Positions 1 through 10,471 of a DNA stretch of 64,000 bases are shown in pieces. Each line of letters opens with the position of its first letter. Positions within the stretch are counted from its first letter, which is position 1. Origin of the DNA: Tulasnella sp. 424 (Eukaryota > Basidiomycota > Agaricomycetes > Cantharellales > Tulasnellaceae). Location: the NCBI GenBank assembly GCA_019633425.1, contig WSUB01000046.1:185883-249882 (forward strand), written 5' to 3'. Under the pieces are notes generated by a model, which saw only the letters and a list, made by a program, of their open reading frames with translations, did not search any database and was not told the origin of the DNA. A program made the translations under genes and the position numbers.

Positions 1-210
1 TATGCCAGCGAAAGCGCATGAGGGAGGGCAAAAAATAGGACACGTGAAGCCGAAAGTGTACATAATATAGATACCTTTCAAGAAGGGTCCGGGGTAGTAA
101 GTTAATACTCTGCAATAAACTGAGTACCATGACTCGGGGGGATGATCCAAGAAGTGAAGTAAATAATGCGGAGACACGCAATGAAAGCGGTCCCCGACGT
201 CGAGAGAAGG
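1..210. other. 3' flank of the first gene
   Basis: No coding region or RNA gene was recognised in these 210 bases. They lie downstream of the minus-strand DUF6533-type gene and probably hold its 3' UTR. Open frames crossing here on the plus strand lack splice or composition support. Confidence 0.4.
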
Positions 211-1981
211 TCAAAGCCAAGTTGGGTTGTCGTGTGGACATTTTTTCCATCGTCTCCATGGGGGCGGCGGGGTCGGTGTTTCCGGTTCGCTTCCTTCTGC
301 CTCGGTTTTACTTGACGACCCAACTTTCCAACTTCCTTTTACTCTGGTCATTTCAAGTTCGTCTCCGCCGTCGTTCGTCACGTCCCCACTCTCTCGAGGC
401 ACCGACTCCCCTTCCCCTTCATCGTCGTCTTGTGGGTCGTGGTCGTGCGCTGACATACGATTTGCTCGGCGAGCACCATATCTCCATGTCATTGGGGAGT
501 GCGCTGTCGAGGGAGTGGTGGGTTGAAGACTGTAATGTGGGGCTGAATCGTTCAAGTCGACGGTGGGGAACATAAAGCCGGTCTCGTCCAAACGTTGTTC
601 TTCGATTTGGCCGCGGAGGTTGAGTAGGAGGCGGGTGCCCATGATAGCTACAAAGCTGCGCATCCATCTGAAATGCAGAGATTGAGCGAGCTGGGATGCA
701 CAATCCGTGGAGACGACTTACGGGATAAACCAATACGACCTGGATGCAGGAGAAAGGTAGAGGAAGACAATGTTAAATATCATCATTGCGAACGTGGCAA
801 CATAATAAATAAGGCCGTCTCGGAAGACGATGGTGAGAGTGGGAAATAATGATCGTTCTGCGTGAAGAAAAGTGCGTCAATAATCTAAGCTGACGGATCC
901 GCCGCACCCGGCATACCTTGGGAGAAAAAATGGAGGCACTTTTTCAATGTGAAACCGAGAACAGCTATAAGAACGTGAGTCTGAATCAGTGTACCGTGCC
1001 ACCGTACTCAGATAAGTTGCTCACTTGTGTCGAAGAGAAGGAGGGGCAAGTGGATTGCCGGAATCCAAGAATAGCAATCTTTGCAGTCGGGAAGACAACC
1101 AACCAGAGGGGAGACAGTAGGATAATAGAAAAACTTGCTAATTAAGACTCCATAGAATGACAGAGTGGTGGCGAGGCTGACCTGTGAAGATTATAAAGGG
1201 GAAAGATTACACTCAGTGAAGGTCCGCCACCTGCACCCAACTGAATAACTTACGCAAAACAGGATCGAGAGAAACATGACCACGCATCTGTTCTTTTCGT
1301 ATAGCGCATAAACGCGAAGTAGAAGCGTAACTAGCGAGAGGAAATCAACGGGAGTGATGTTGATTAGTTATAGTTGTTTTATGGAAGCTCGTCCGCGCGT
1401 TTGCCCCATTTGGAAGGCGAGCAACGACGAAATCCGTACCTTGAACGAACGCGACAACGAATATGTCGAAACAATGTACCAGGGGTGTCCAAATCTTGCA
1501 TTGCTGTATGTCCGAGCAGAGGTTAACGAACGAACACGTCAGAAACCTGAGCGAGAGAACGAACACTAATCGGGATATCAGAAGCCGTATTGACTGCAGA
1601 ACCCGGCGAGAGGCGCAAAAACGATGCAAAGGTCCTTCAGCTGGGGAAGCAAACGGTATATAACGAGTCACTCACAATGGACTTCGGTGACGGATATGAT
1701 GATCAGGGGGTAGCGGTGGATGAGATAAAGGATTTTCCCGGCCGACAGCCTAGCTTTCCAAATGAACCGATACTCGAGTTCCAAGCAAATGAGCCAATCC
1801 CAGATGGCGAGCGCCGTACCTCCGGCTAAAATCAGAAGGAAGAAGAACGCGCCCAGTTTATTGGGATTTTTTGAGCTGGCAGAAGTCGGTTTGTTCGGCG
1901 AATTCCATACTAACCTGAGAGATAGTGCGCTACTCGGAGGTTCAGCAGGTCCTTGAGGTATGTCGCTACAATGTCGTCCAT
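211..1981 (-). CDS. DUF6533-type seven-helix membrane protein
   Basis: Exons on the minus strand: 1915-1981, 1676-1825, 1440-1565, 1254-1330, 1025-1181, 917-964, 722-857 and 211-667. All phases agree and give 405 aa. The N-terminal domain shows the family signature: a hydrophobic helix ending 'LEYRFIWKARLSAGKILYLI' followed by a HRY motif. Further hydrophobic segments follow, including 'LLLRVYALYEK' and 'WIPAIHLPLLLFDT'. A conserved 'LLLNLRGQIEEQ' motif marks the end of the last helix, and the tail is acidic and Ser/Pro-rich. This family is widespread in basidiomycete membranes; its function is unknown, and a receptor-like role is only a guess. The least certain splice is the 110-nt intron at 1566-1675, with acceptor TTAG before 1565. 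The start ATG at 1981 is the first in frame upstream of the helix. Confidence 0.85.
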
Positions 1982-2883
1982 AAAACCATCGGGACCAGTG
2001 GGAGGGAGGTCGAGCGTGTCGAAGGAATGGAGGGGGAGGGGGAGAGGTGAGGAAGCAGGTTGAGTTGAGAGAAGCCAAGCCTCCTAGTGCTTTCCCACTC
2101 TAGGGGATTCCACGCCGATGCCGAGGTCCCTGACGAAGATCGCCCACGCAGAAATTATATAAATAAATCAAAAATACCGAACTTTCTCAGCTCCCAGCCT
2201 GATCCTTTTCCCCCTCAGCGCTTCTGTACCTTTCCCTTTTGTTCTCTGTCGTCATTGATAACGTCGTGCTCAGTCCGCAAGCTCGCCTTCAACTGGTCTT
2301 GAGAGACGGGGAAGACGGGGAAGACGGCGTCTATGCAGGGCTACGTAATCATTGTTCCCGATATGGACGAACCTGCCCAGGGGCAATTTGGATATTAATA
2401 TCCCTGGATCCGACCTTTGGGCTGAAAAATCCGTTTTGCCTTCCGCGTTCCGGCCACACGCCACGCGCCACGCCGCGTTGTCAAGTCCCTCATCCCAGTC
2501 CCTCCGAACCTGGATCGACATATTCAGTACAGATATTTATAGGTGAAGGCGAAGAATCGTCGTGAGGGGCTTTCAGATTCATCAAATTTCACCAGAGTTC
2601 GGCAGAGAGCATTGCCTATGGTCAGCCGAAATGCGGGGAAACACGACCCTCATGTCAGACTGCAGGAAGGAAACTTTGCCTTTGCCCTTATCGTGAGCAC
2701 ATCATCGACTCGGGTTAGGTCGGACGCATGCTAGACAAAGACGTGCATTGGATGAGGCAAAGTACAGGAATCCGAGAAACATCCTGACGATCGCTTCGCC
2801 TCGAACGCGCGCGGGTCGAACCGACACACGGTCGAGATTTAGGACTTGGACCGCAATGACGTCACCGCGAACCCCTAATGAGT
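1982..2883. other. Intergenic region with a TATA-like stretch
   Basis: About 900 bases without a recognised gene, between the 5' end of the DUF6533-type gene and the 3' end of the first BTB gene. An A/T-rich 'ttatataaataaa' stretch lies at about 2156-2168, a possible promoter element for the minus-strand gene at 1981. Short open frames here show no family signal. Confidence 0.4.
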
Positions 2884-3732
2884 TCATGAATATCTTAACG
2901 CTTCTTCCCGCTCAATCATGCTCATCACATCCAGTGAAGTAGCTTCTCTCCAATTGGCGTCCTGGCGCCTCCAAGTGACGTCCTGGCGTCTCAAATAATT
3001 CTCTCCTGGATCATTGCCAACAAATACGTCAAACATTTTCCGCCCCAAGGTTGAAGTCTTGGGAGAGAGCAATGCCTCTCTAATCCTCCGAATTGCAGCT
3101 GACCTCTGACGTCCCAGACGCTCGGCCTCATCGTTTGATAAGCCCTCGACTCTCCTACAGAGAACTTCATACGCAGGATAGAGCCACTTCCGGACGCGGC
3201 ACTTCAACGACGCATCAATCCGATCGAGTGGGTCCACCTCCGAAATCGTTCCATCCATCTGCATGATGATCTTCTTTCGGATGTTGTCGAAACCCCACAT
3301 AGTCGCAAGATGAAGGGCGGCTGCCCACTGGTTAAATGTGAGGTGGGGGTCACCGTCTAAGAACCTATACCACGTATAAGAGCCAATGCGTCACAGAGGA
3401 TGTCCCTGCGGCTAGGTCGACGTACGAAGCGTCCGTGGCGTTGAGGAAGGATGCCATCTCGGACGCGGAGATCCCACGAAGGAGGATCGGTTTCTCATCG
3501 CTGTTCCCCTCTGCTTCCAAACCGGTGTGAGCCCCATCTATCATTCCACGAAAGTATTGGGATTGCTTGAGGCGTCGAAGTGGAAGATGGAATATAGTAT
3601 CCTCGACCTGCAAGGGAAGTTTTGGTGAATCAGCTAGGGGCACGGCGCCAGAGTAGATAATCGACCTTTCCATGAACGAACTTGAAAGACCATATATCTA
3701 GCATCACCGTATTCTGAATGGTTTGAAGGCAT
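2884..3732 (-). CDS. BTB/POZ protein, tandem paralogue 1
   Basis: Exons 3682-3732, 3426-3607 and 2884-3364 give 237 aa. Exon 1 encodes 'MPSNHSEYGDARYMVFQ', the start of the BTB fold. Exon 2 carries the 'LRRLKQSQYFRGMID' BTB strand/helix region and exon 3 the 'QWAAALHLATMW' helix and later helices. BTB domains dimerise and often recruit Cullin-3 ligases; no second known domain is visible. The intron 1 donor is GTTCGT, weaker than in the sister genes. The intron 2 donor is GTACGT, where residue S78 is split. Unlike copies 2, 4 and 5, the C-terminus lacks paired cysteines and has a short duplicated 'WRRQD' stretch. All five copies share exactly the same intron positions, so they are tandem duplicates. 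Confidence 0.85.
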
Positions 3733-4171
3733 GGCGGCTATTTACAAACTAAGGGTGTGGTGGATACCGTACTGGTGGAGGGCAGCCAAATACATACCCA
3801 CGCCGCTTGTCCAATCACGTGGGACTCACGCTCAACTTGGTGCGTTCAGCCGTGGCTCGAGTCCGCTTGGAAGAGCGCAAAACCAGCTGCTTCCGACCTT
3901 CGAATTTGACTCAAGAGTGACCCAGCCCCAACATTCCGCGACAACGGATTCCCAGAATGAAGCGTTGGCCTCGTAGCCTTCCTATATATGTAAGGTTTAA
4001 AGCGTCGGCTTCGTAGCCCTATTGAAGTTTTTAAAGATTGATCCGTATCGTAAATCTGATGGTAGCAGGGCAGCTGGATAGCTGCATGGTCGGCTATGCA
4101 CACACGACGTAAGATTCGGGAAAATATTCCTAGCTATAGTAGCACCGCGTAACAATAAATTCCTGCGATAT
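3733..4171. other. Intergenic spacer between BTB 1 and BTB 2
   Basis: About 440 bases with no supported gene. A short direct repetition around 'agcgttggcctcgtagcc' and 'agcgtcggcttcgtagcc' (about 3961-4018) is visible. The spacer should hold the promoter of the minus-strand gene starting at 3732. Confidence 0.35.
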
Positions 4172-5019
4172 TCATACAAAGTTTAAAGCCACCTCCTTTG
4201 TGATTAGATCCGATGCGTTCTGGTCGTTGCCCCTGCGACCGGGCGTCCGTGCGGGTCCAGAAAGTTGGTTCGTATACCAATAAGTATAGCAACTTGGACA
4301 CCTCACTTGGCAGTTAATGCTATAGCTACAACTCGGGCAAGAGGCTGTCAGTGGGTCCTTCACCGGCTCCAGTGACTCCCGAATACGCCAGATTGCTGCC
4401 GATCTTCGAAGCCCTAAACGTTCCGCTTCCTCGTCTTTGAGGCCCTCGGCACGCTGGCAGATCGCTTGGTATGCAGGATGAAGCCACTTCTCGACACGGC
4501 ATTTCAGCGATGCGTCGATCCGGTCGAAAGGGTCGGCGGTCTCAATCGTCTTGTCCATGTGGGTGATGATCATTTCTCGGACGTCATCGAAGCTCCACAT
4601 TGTGGCGAGATGGAGAGCGGCGGCCCATTGGGCAAATTCTAGCTTTGGATCTCCAGAAAGGAATCTGCGAATGGTCTTGAATCAGACTAAATAGCTTCGT
4701 CCACTTCCTTGCGTAAAATTTCTTACGAAGAGTCTAGCGCGTCGAGAAAAGATGTCATTTCGAAAGCGGATATTCCGCTCAGGAATATGGGGTGTTCGTT
4801 GCTCTTTCCCTCTGATTCCAACCCGGTATGGGTTTCCTCAATCATGTCGCGAAAGTACTGAGATTGCTTAAGCCGACGGAGAGGTACATGGAAGAGGATA
4901 TCCTCGACCTGACGTCGACGAATCGATCAGTAACACTAGCGATTTAGTATCCATCTTCCCCCACCTACCAAGAACACTAGATAGGTAGCATCGCCGTACT
5001 TGGGATGCTCTGAAGGCAT
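4172..5019 (-). CDS. BTB/POZ protein, tandem paralogue 2 with C-terminal double CxxC
   Basis: Exons 4969-5019, 4727-4908 and 4172-4664 give 241 aa. The product begins 'MPSEHPKYGDATYLVFL' and continues with the BTB core 'LRRLKQSQYFRDMIEE' and the 'QWAAALHLATMWSFDD' helix. Exon 2 is 182 nt, as in every sister gene. After the shared 'RLGLRRSAAIWRIRESL' helix the C-terminus carries two cysteine pairs, CPSC and CPSC, at about residues 187/190 and 200/203, which could bind one zinc ion. Splice sites are GTAGGT and GTAAGA donors with CAG acceptors. A role as an adaptor for Cullin-3 or as a dimerising regulator is inferred from the family. Confidence 0.87.
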
Positions 5020-5698
5020 GATGGCTTTTCTCCGAAAGTCTTAAGATCTCCTTTACCTAGACCTTTGGCTCAAGATAGACTGGGGAAGAGGAGGGGAATC
5101 TGGGGACAGCACTGGTAGAGGTGATGCCCGGGGCAAATACATGAAGATATAGCTCGCCACTGCGAGTAGCCCGGTTTAGTGATTCTTGGACCTCCATTAT
5201 CTTGCGCATCGACAGATATCCGCAGCAGCGATTCTTAGACTACCCTGAGAGAGCAGCTGATGTACCAGATGGAGCCTGAAGCGTCATCTGTGATCTTAAA
5301 GGCCTCGATCCGATGATATGGCGTATTAGTATAGAGTCACAATCAACCCAATCGTTCTCACGTTTAATGACATTTCTCAAGTGGGACGCGTCAAGCAACG
5401 CCTCGTTTTCGACCCGACGACTGTTCAGAGCTTGTAGGTCGTGGACAGGGTGCAAACGTGCAAGCCAGACATCCGCTGTTTGACCTGGTTCAAGTCAGAC
5501 CTTTCGGGAGCGTCGCAGGAGCTTTTGGTCTTGCTACCTAAGTACGTACGCGCATGAGGCAACTCGAACTTCGTGCATGGAAATAACGTTAACATCCTCC
5601 TTAGACGAATTTCACGCACTTTAGAATCAAATTCAAAAGACCTAAAAATTGGACTAACAGGCTATACCAAGGTCACTTTAAAAACTTCCCACGGAAGG
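5020..5698. other. Intergenic spacer between BTB 2 and BTB 3
   Basis: About 680 bases with no supported gene, RNA or repeat. Two short minus-strand frames (5240-5455 and 5425-5619) have no family resemblance and no splice partners. Confidence 0.4.
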
Positions 5699-6527
5699 TC
5701 AGGGAAATTTTAAAGCCTTCTCTCGTTGAATCAAGTCAAGCGCATTCTGCGTCTGAATAATCACAGCAGGCATCGGAGGATTCCAACTGCTCGACCTCAT
5801 GGACGAAAACGCCCCTGGATACCCTCTCTGAGGATAAGGCCCGTAGGGGTCCGATTGGGGGGCAGGTGTTTGAGTGGACCTCAAGGCCTCCCTAATGCGC
5901 CAAATTGCCGTTGACCTGCGAAGACCCAACCGTTCGGCTTCTACGTCTGAAAGGCCTGTCGCTCGCTTGCAAAGCTCCTCATAGGCGGGATGGAGCCATT
6001 TCTCAACACGGCATTTCAACGAGGTGTCAATCCTGTCCATAGCATCCACTGTTGAGATGATTTTGTCCATTTGCAAGATGATCCTCTCCCGGATATCATC
6101 AAAGCTCCACATGGTCGCAAGATGGAGAGCGGCGCCCCACTGGCCAGAGGTCAGCCCCGGGTCGCCGTATAGGAGTCTGTTTAAATCCCAAGCCATACGT
6201 CAATACAGTGGAGAGTGCTTGTAATAGATAGGGAACGCACGAGGCGTCTAGGACGTCAAGGAACGATGTCATCTCGAAAGCAGATATCCCAGTGAGGAAG
6301 ATCGGATGTTGGTTGTTCTTTCCCTCGGATTCCAGTCCAGTATGAGCTTCGTCGATCATATCGTGAAAGTACTGAGACTGCTTCAGCCGACGGATAGGCA
6401 CTTGGAACAAGATATCCTCGATCTGGCGGATAGATCAGTAACACTAACCATTCGAGCCTTGCGCGCTTTTGCGTACCAGAAACACCATGTAGCTAGCATC
6501 GCCATACTTTGGGTGCTCTGAAGGCAT
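5699..6527 (-). CDS. BTB/POZ protein, tandem paralogue 3
   Basis: Exons 6477-6527, 6241-6422 and 5699-6176 give 236 aa. The product begins 'MPSEHPKYGDASYMVFL', followed by the BTB core 'IRRLKQSQYFHDMIDEAH' and the helix 'AALHLATMWSFDDIRERI'. The donors are GTACGC and GTGCGT. The intron positions match the four sister genes exactly. The C-terminal extension is Pro/Ser-rich and lacks the cysteine pairs found in copies 2, 4 and 5. The gene ends with the array's typical 'LIQREKALKFP' tail. Probable role: homo- or hetero-dimerising BTB adaptor, unknown partner. Confidence 0.87.
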
Positions 6528-6985
6528 GCGGGCACTAGAATAAACCGGTGGACGAGTGCGTAGATGGAGGGTGCTGAGGGAGCGGGACACGATGCCGTTC
6601 AGTCGATATATATACAAACACGCGCTACGAGCCAGGCCTGGCAACAACTCGAATTGGTAACCTGTGGACCTTCCTTATCAATATTCCCACGTCAACTCTG
6701 CAAGGTAGTGCAGGTCGTGTGCTCAGTTCAGTTCGTCACGCATTTACACGGCAAGGTGAAGCGGTCTCCTTGTCATAGGCGTAGAACCCGGCTGCGAGCG
6801 TCACGTCATAGATGCTATTAGCACCGTTCTGCATGCACCCATTTTTTCCACCGAAAAAAAAAAACAATAGCAAAGGTGTCTCAACGATGATATATCGTGC
6901 TAAGGCAAAATGTACCGAGAAGCCATCGCCCGCACTGTTCGCAGAATGTGCAGACTCAAACGCGGATCGACCGATTCCAATCGAA
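6528..6985. other. Intergenic spacer between BTB 3 and BTB 4
   Basis: About 460 bases with no supported gene. It includes an A-rich run at about 6854-6864. It should contain the promoter of BTB 3, whose ATG is at 6527 on the minus strand. Confidence 0.35.
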
Positions 6986-7836
6986 TCAGGGAAACCTCAG
7001 CGCATCTTCCCTCTGAATCAGCTCCAAAACGCGGTTTGGTGGGGGTTCAGGTGGGCCTTTCTTATCGCCGTTGTCGCGAGAGGGCTGACGCTGGAAGACG
7101 TCCCGCTCGCAATTCCAGCAGATTACTTTTTTACTGCAGCATGGTGAGGATGGAGGGATCTCTGGAGTCCTCTCGAACCCCAAGGTTTCGCGAATCCGCC
7201 AAATTGCAGCAGCTCGCTTCAGGCCAAGCCGTTCCACTTCATCGTCAGTGAAACTATCCTTTCGGCGGCATAGGGCCTCGTAAGCGGGGTGCAACCACTT
7301 TTCTACCCGGCACTTCAGTGAGACGTCGAGTAGATCGAAAGTGGTCGCCTTCTCAGTTATCTTGTCCACTTGAGAGATGATTGAGTTTCGAAGGTCGTCA
7401 AAACTCCACATAGTGGCTAGGTGAAGAGCTGCAGCCCACTGCTCAAAGCTGAGCTGGGGATCTCCAAATACGAAGCTACGACAAGATTTCCCATGAGGTC
7501 TAATGAAAAGACGCCGAATAGAATCAAGGGGAACCACGTACGGGGTCTCGAGGGCGTCCAGAAAGCACGCCATTTCGAAAGCAGAAAATCCACCGAGGGC
7601 GATTGGGTGATCATCGCTTTTACCCTCGGACTCCGTCCCTGTGTGAGCTTCGTCGATCATGTCGCAGAAATATTGTGATTCTTTGAGACGTCGAACGGGG
7701 ATGTGGAATATGGTGTCGTCGACCTATACTAGTTTTCCAAACGATTACAGGCGCCGCTTCGAAACATCATCAAACAAATGCGTACTAGAAACACGAGAAA
7801 GCTGGCATCGCCGTGTTTAGGATGTTTAGATGGCAT
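6986..7836 (-). CDS. BTB/POZ protein, tandem paralogue 4 with C-terminal cysteine knuckle
   Basis: Exons 7786-7836, 7542-7723 and 6986-7475 give 240 aa. It starts 'MPSKHPKHGDASFLVFL'; the BTB core is 'VRRLKESQYFCDMIDEAH' and the following helix 'QWAAALHLATMWSFDDLR'. Donors are GTACGC and GTACGT. The C-terminus has cysteines at about 190/191 and a CWNC pair at 197-200, matching the position of the knuckles in copies 2 and 5 but with the first pair degenerated from CxxC to CC. The tail ends 'LIQREDALRFP'. Family knowledge supports protein-protein adaptor function; the target is unknown. Confidence 0.87.
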
Positions 7837-8401
7837 TGCAGTTTTTGATGTATGGAACGTGTGATGGAGACAAGCTTTCGAATTTGAGTTCTACTCTGAC
7901 TTGGGAGAAGAAGTGCAGCTCACAACATTTGCGCATGTTGGGGTCTTTTCGCTCGATATTCGCGACAACTCGGATGACAATTCGGAGGACATTCGGTCAT
8001 TACAAATCCAGCGTCATTAGAACTCCTTCGAACATGAAACAGAGGTTATCATGATGCCATAAACGATTGTGGACCGGATTATGATGAGCTTCGCGTGTTT
8101 CGTTCCTCTTCAAAAGGAATTTGCCTCGCACCCGACGCCTTACATAAAAAAGTACCTCCGAGGTGGGTCTCGGGGGACTACTCGAAAGAAGCAACCCTAA
8201 ACGGTGGACTCGGGTTTCGTGCATGCACTCCTTCACAGTCACGTTCCGTGAACTTCAGGGCTCCCATAAGACACGCGGGATCCCGTGAACAACAACTCTG
8301 TATATACGGTGTGTGGATGTTATATGAATGGTCGCCGTTCGGCTACATGATCGTAATAATCGTATTCAAACTCCTTGGGTCGCGATGTATAGTATACAGG
8401 A
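7837..8401. other. Intergenic spacer between BTB 4 and BTB 5
   Basis: About 565 bases with no supported gene or RNA. It separates the start of BTB 4 from the stop of BTB 5. Small open frames on both strands are not supported by splice sites or family signal. Confidence 0.35.
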
Positions 8402-9293
8402 CTACGTGAACTTCAAAGCCTCCTCTTGCTGAATTAGATCCAACACGTGACTATCGCGCAATTTTGAATCCTCCTTCCCCTTCCCCTTCATCTTCGGTAC
8501 CTTTCGCCGTGCATTTGAAGTGAATGATGGGGGAGGGGGCGGAGACTCGAAGAGCTGGTGGCCACAGTTCCTGCAAGCTGGCTCGGCTCCGCACCCCGGA
8601 CAAGTCGGCGCAACAGCTTTCGTCTTCTCGAATTCCAGCGACTCTCGGATGCGCCAAATGGCCACCGATCGTTTCAACCCCAAACGTTCAACTTCGTCTT
8701 CTGTTAGGCCATTTCCTCTAGTGCAAAGAACCTCATATGCTGGGTGAAGCCACTTCTCGACCCGATACTTGAAAGATACGTCGATTCGGTCGAGCGGGTT
8801 GACTAATATGATTATTTTGTCCATCTGAGTTATGATACATTTCCGAAGGTTGTCGAAGCTCCACATGGTGGCTAGATGCAGAGCGGCAGCCCATTGGTCG
8901 AACGTTAGATTTGGGTCTCCCAAGACGAATCTAGGACGTGTAACTGGGTGAGTACTCGACCGTAAGGGTAGTTTTACGCGAAATTACGCACGGGTTCTCC
9001 AGAGCATCGAGGAAAGAGGTCATCTCAAATGCTGAGATACCGCCAAGGGAGATAGGATGTTCGTCGGACTTGCCCTCGGACTCCACTCCTGTGTGCGCCT
9101 CATCAATCATGTCACAAAAAAATCGAGACTGTTTAATGCGCCTAACGGAAAGGTGGAATAGAACGTCCTCGACCTCGAAAAAATTGGGTTGAGGTTAGCG
9201 GACTTTCACCCACAGGATCGCAATGGGCTAGGAAAGGCTCACTAGGAAGACCATATGCTCAGAATCACCATACTTGGGATGTTTAGATGGCAT
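8402..9293 (-). CDS. BTB/POZ protein, tandem paralogue 5 with C-terminal double CxxC
   Basis: Exons 9243-9293, 8992-9173 and 8402-8930 give 253 aa, the longest of the array. It starts 'MPSKHPKYGDSEHMVFL'. The BTB core is 'VRRIKQSRFFCDMIDEAH', followed by 'QWAAALHLATMWSFDNLR'. Donors are GTGAGC and GTGCGT. The C-terminal extension has a clean pair of knuckles, CPGC at about 188-191 and CRNC at 197-200, then a Pro-rich stretch and a Lys/Glu-rich linker before the tail 'LIQQEEALKFT'. The spacing resembles a small zinc ribbon (inference). It is the most upstream member of the five-gene minus-strand array. Confidence 0.87.
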
Positions 9294-9351
9294 GGAAGTT
9301 AATAGAGAGCTCGAATGCTTTATTAGCAGTGGGATGGGTGTTGAGGATGGG

Positions 9352-9841
9352 CTACTCCCATGAGAGCGTGCGCCCACCTTTATAATCGCAGGACTCGACC
9401 GCCTCAGACCGCGAGGTCCAACAGATATAGTATAAATGTCCCTCCATCTTCAAGGGCACTTCGGCCTTCTGTGTAGCGTTGCCAAACTTAAGCATTATGT
9501 TGTGAACGGTCCTCCTAGTCCCAGTCCTCCAAGTCCCCAGTCCTCCCACAGTCCCACTCTTACGTACGACCTCACAAACCAAAGCGCCTGAGTAGATTGA
9601 ACCATAGTGCGACTTCTCAGATTCAACTTTGGATGGATGCCTTCTGGGGTTCTCACGAGGAAGGGTGGAATTGTCAACGTCTGGCTCGAACCGACCTTTT
9701 TCGCTATAGTGAGGCACTTAAGCGAAACCTTCGCGAAGGACCGATCGGTTAGCCAATCTCGCTCCAGTGCAGATTTCGTCCGCCATACCATTGGGAAGAC
9801 CGACAGTCTTGATCAAAGAGCCAGGTGTGACCAGGATGCAT
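9352..9841 (-). CDS. Possible small three-exon gene, unknown function
   Basis: A phase-consistent model is 9789-9841, 9568-9703 and 9352-9468, giving 101 aa from 'MHPGHTWLFDQDCRSSQ' to '...CDYKGGRTLSWE'. The composition looks protein-like, and donor/acceptor pairs are GTATGG/TATAG and GTACGT/ACACAG. No family is recognised. An upstream minus-strand frame (9864-10190) could supply further 5' exons but could not be joined convincingly. It may be a decayed gene lying upstream of the BTB array. Low confidence. Confidence 0.3.
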
Positions 9842-10471
9842 GGTACAGATTCATCATGAATCGTCAACGCTTGAGAGTACGGCGAGCGTTGCATACATCG
9901 GCGTTGATGGACGACCTTCGTGGTGAATACAGTAGCTCGACAACAAAGCAGAACCTTACTGTCATCGGACCCACGTGCATCCCCAATCTGGCGCCTGGGT
10001 CAGTCTTGGAGTCTTGGAGGAGTTGCCGAGTCGCTTGCAGTGCTAGGAAGGCGAACCGATGAGCGTTCAAAGGATAGCCTATTTTCGGGCTAAACTGGGC
10101 GCTAGCTCGTAGCACTGTCGAGACGTTGACGCTGTACCTCGACGCGAGACGTTCCGCGTACCGTCGAGCTCCAACCCCCAAGCACATCACACAGTCTGGG
10201 GCAATTTGCGTTGGCTGACAGTGTCTGGAGTGTTGATTGGTGTTGGGTAAGGGACGAGAAGGGGAAAAAAAAAGTGGAAATTTAGGGTCGTGGTTATGGA
10301 ATGGCTCGATATTTGTTGGGGTTTCTCGTCACGCCGTTTGCTTATAGCCTCTCCCAAAAAGTCGTCGCCATCCCCAACCTCCCTCCTCTCTCCCCCAGCT
10401 CTCCTTTACTACTCGCTCTCCCCTTTAGTCTCTTCTCTTTCTCTTTTCTCAGTAGACTACAGTAGTATCAA
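9842..10471. promoter_or_regulatory. Intergenic region with CT-rich tract before the carrier gene
   Basis: No certain gene is present. The last ~100 bases (about 10366-10450) are strongly pyrimidine-rich on the plus strand, typical of core promoters and 5' leaders of highly expressed fungal genes, and end just before the ATG at 10472. Confidence 0.45.

Noticed and set aside
9864..10190. Minus-strand frame upstream of the small gene at 9.35-9.84 kb
   Set aside because: Could be a 5' exon, but no donor/acceptor pair joins it in frame convincingly.
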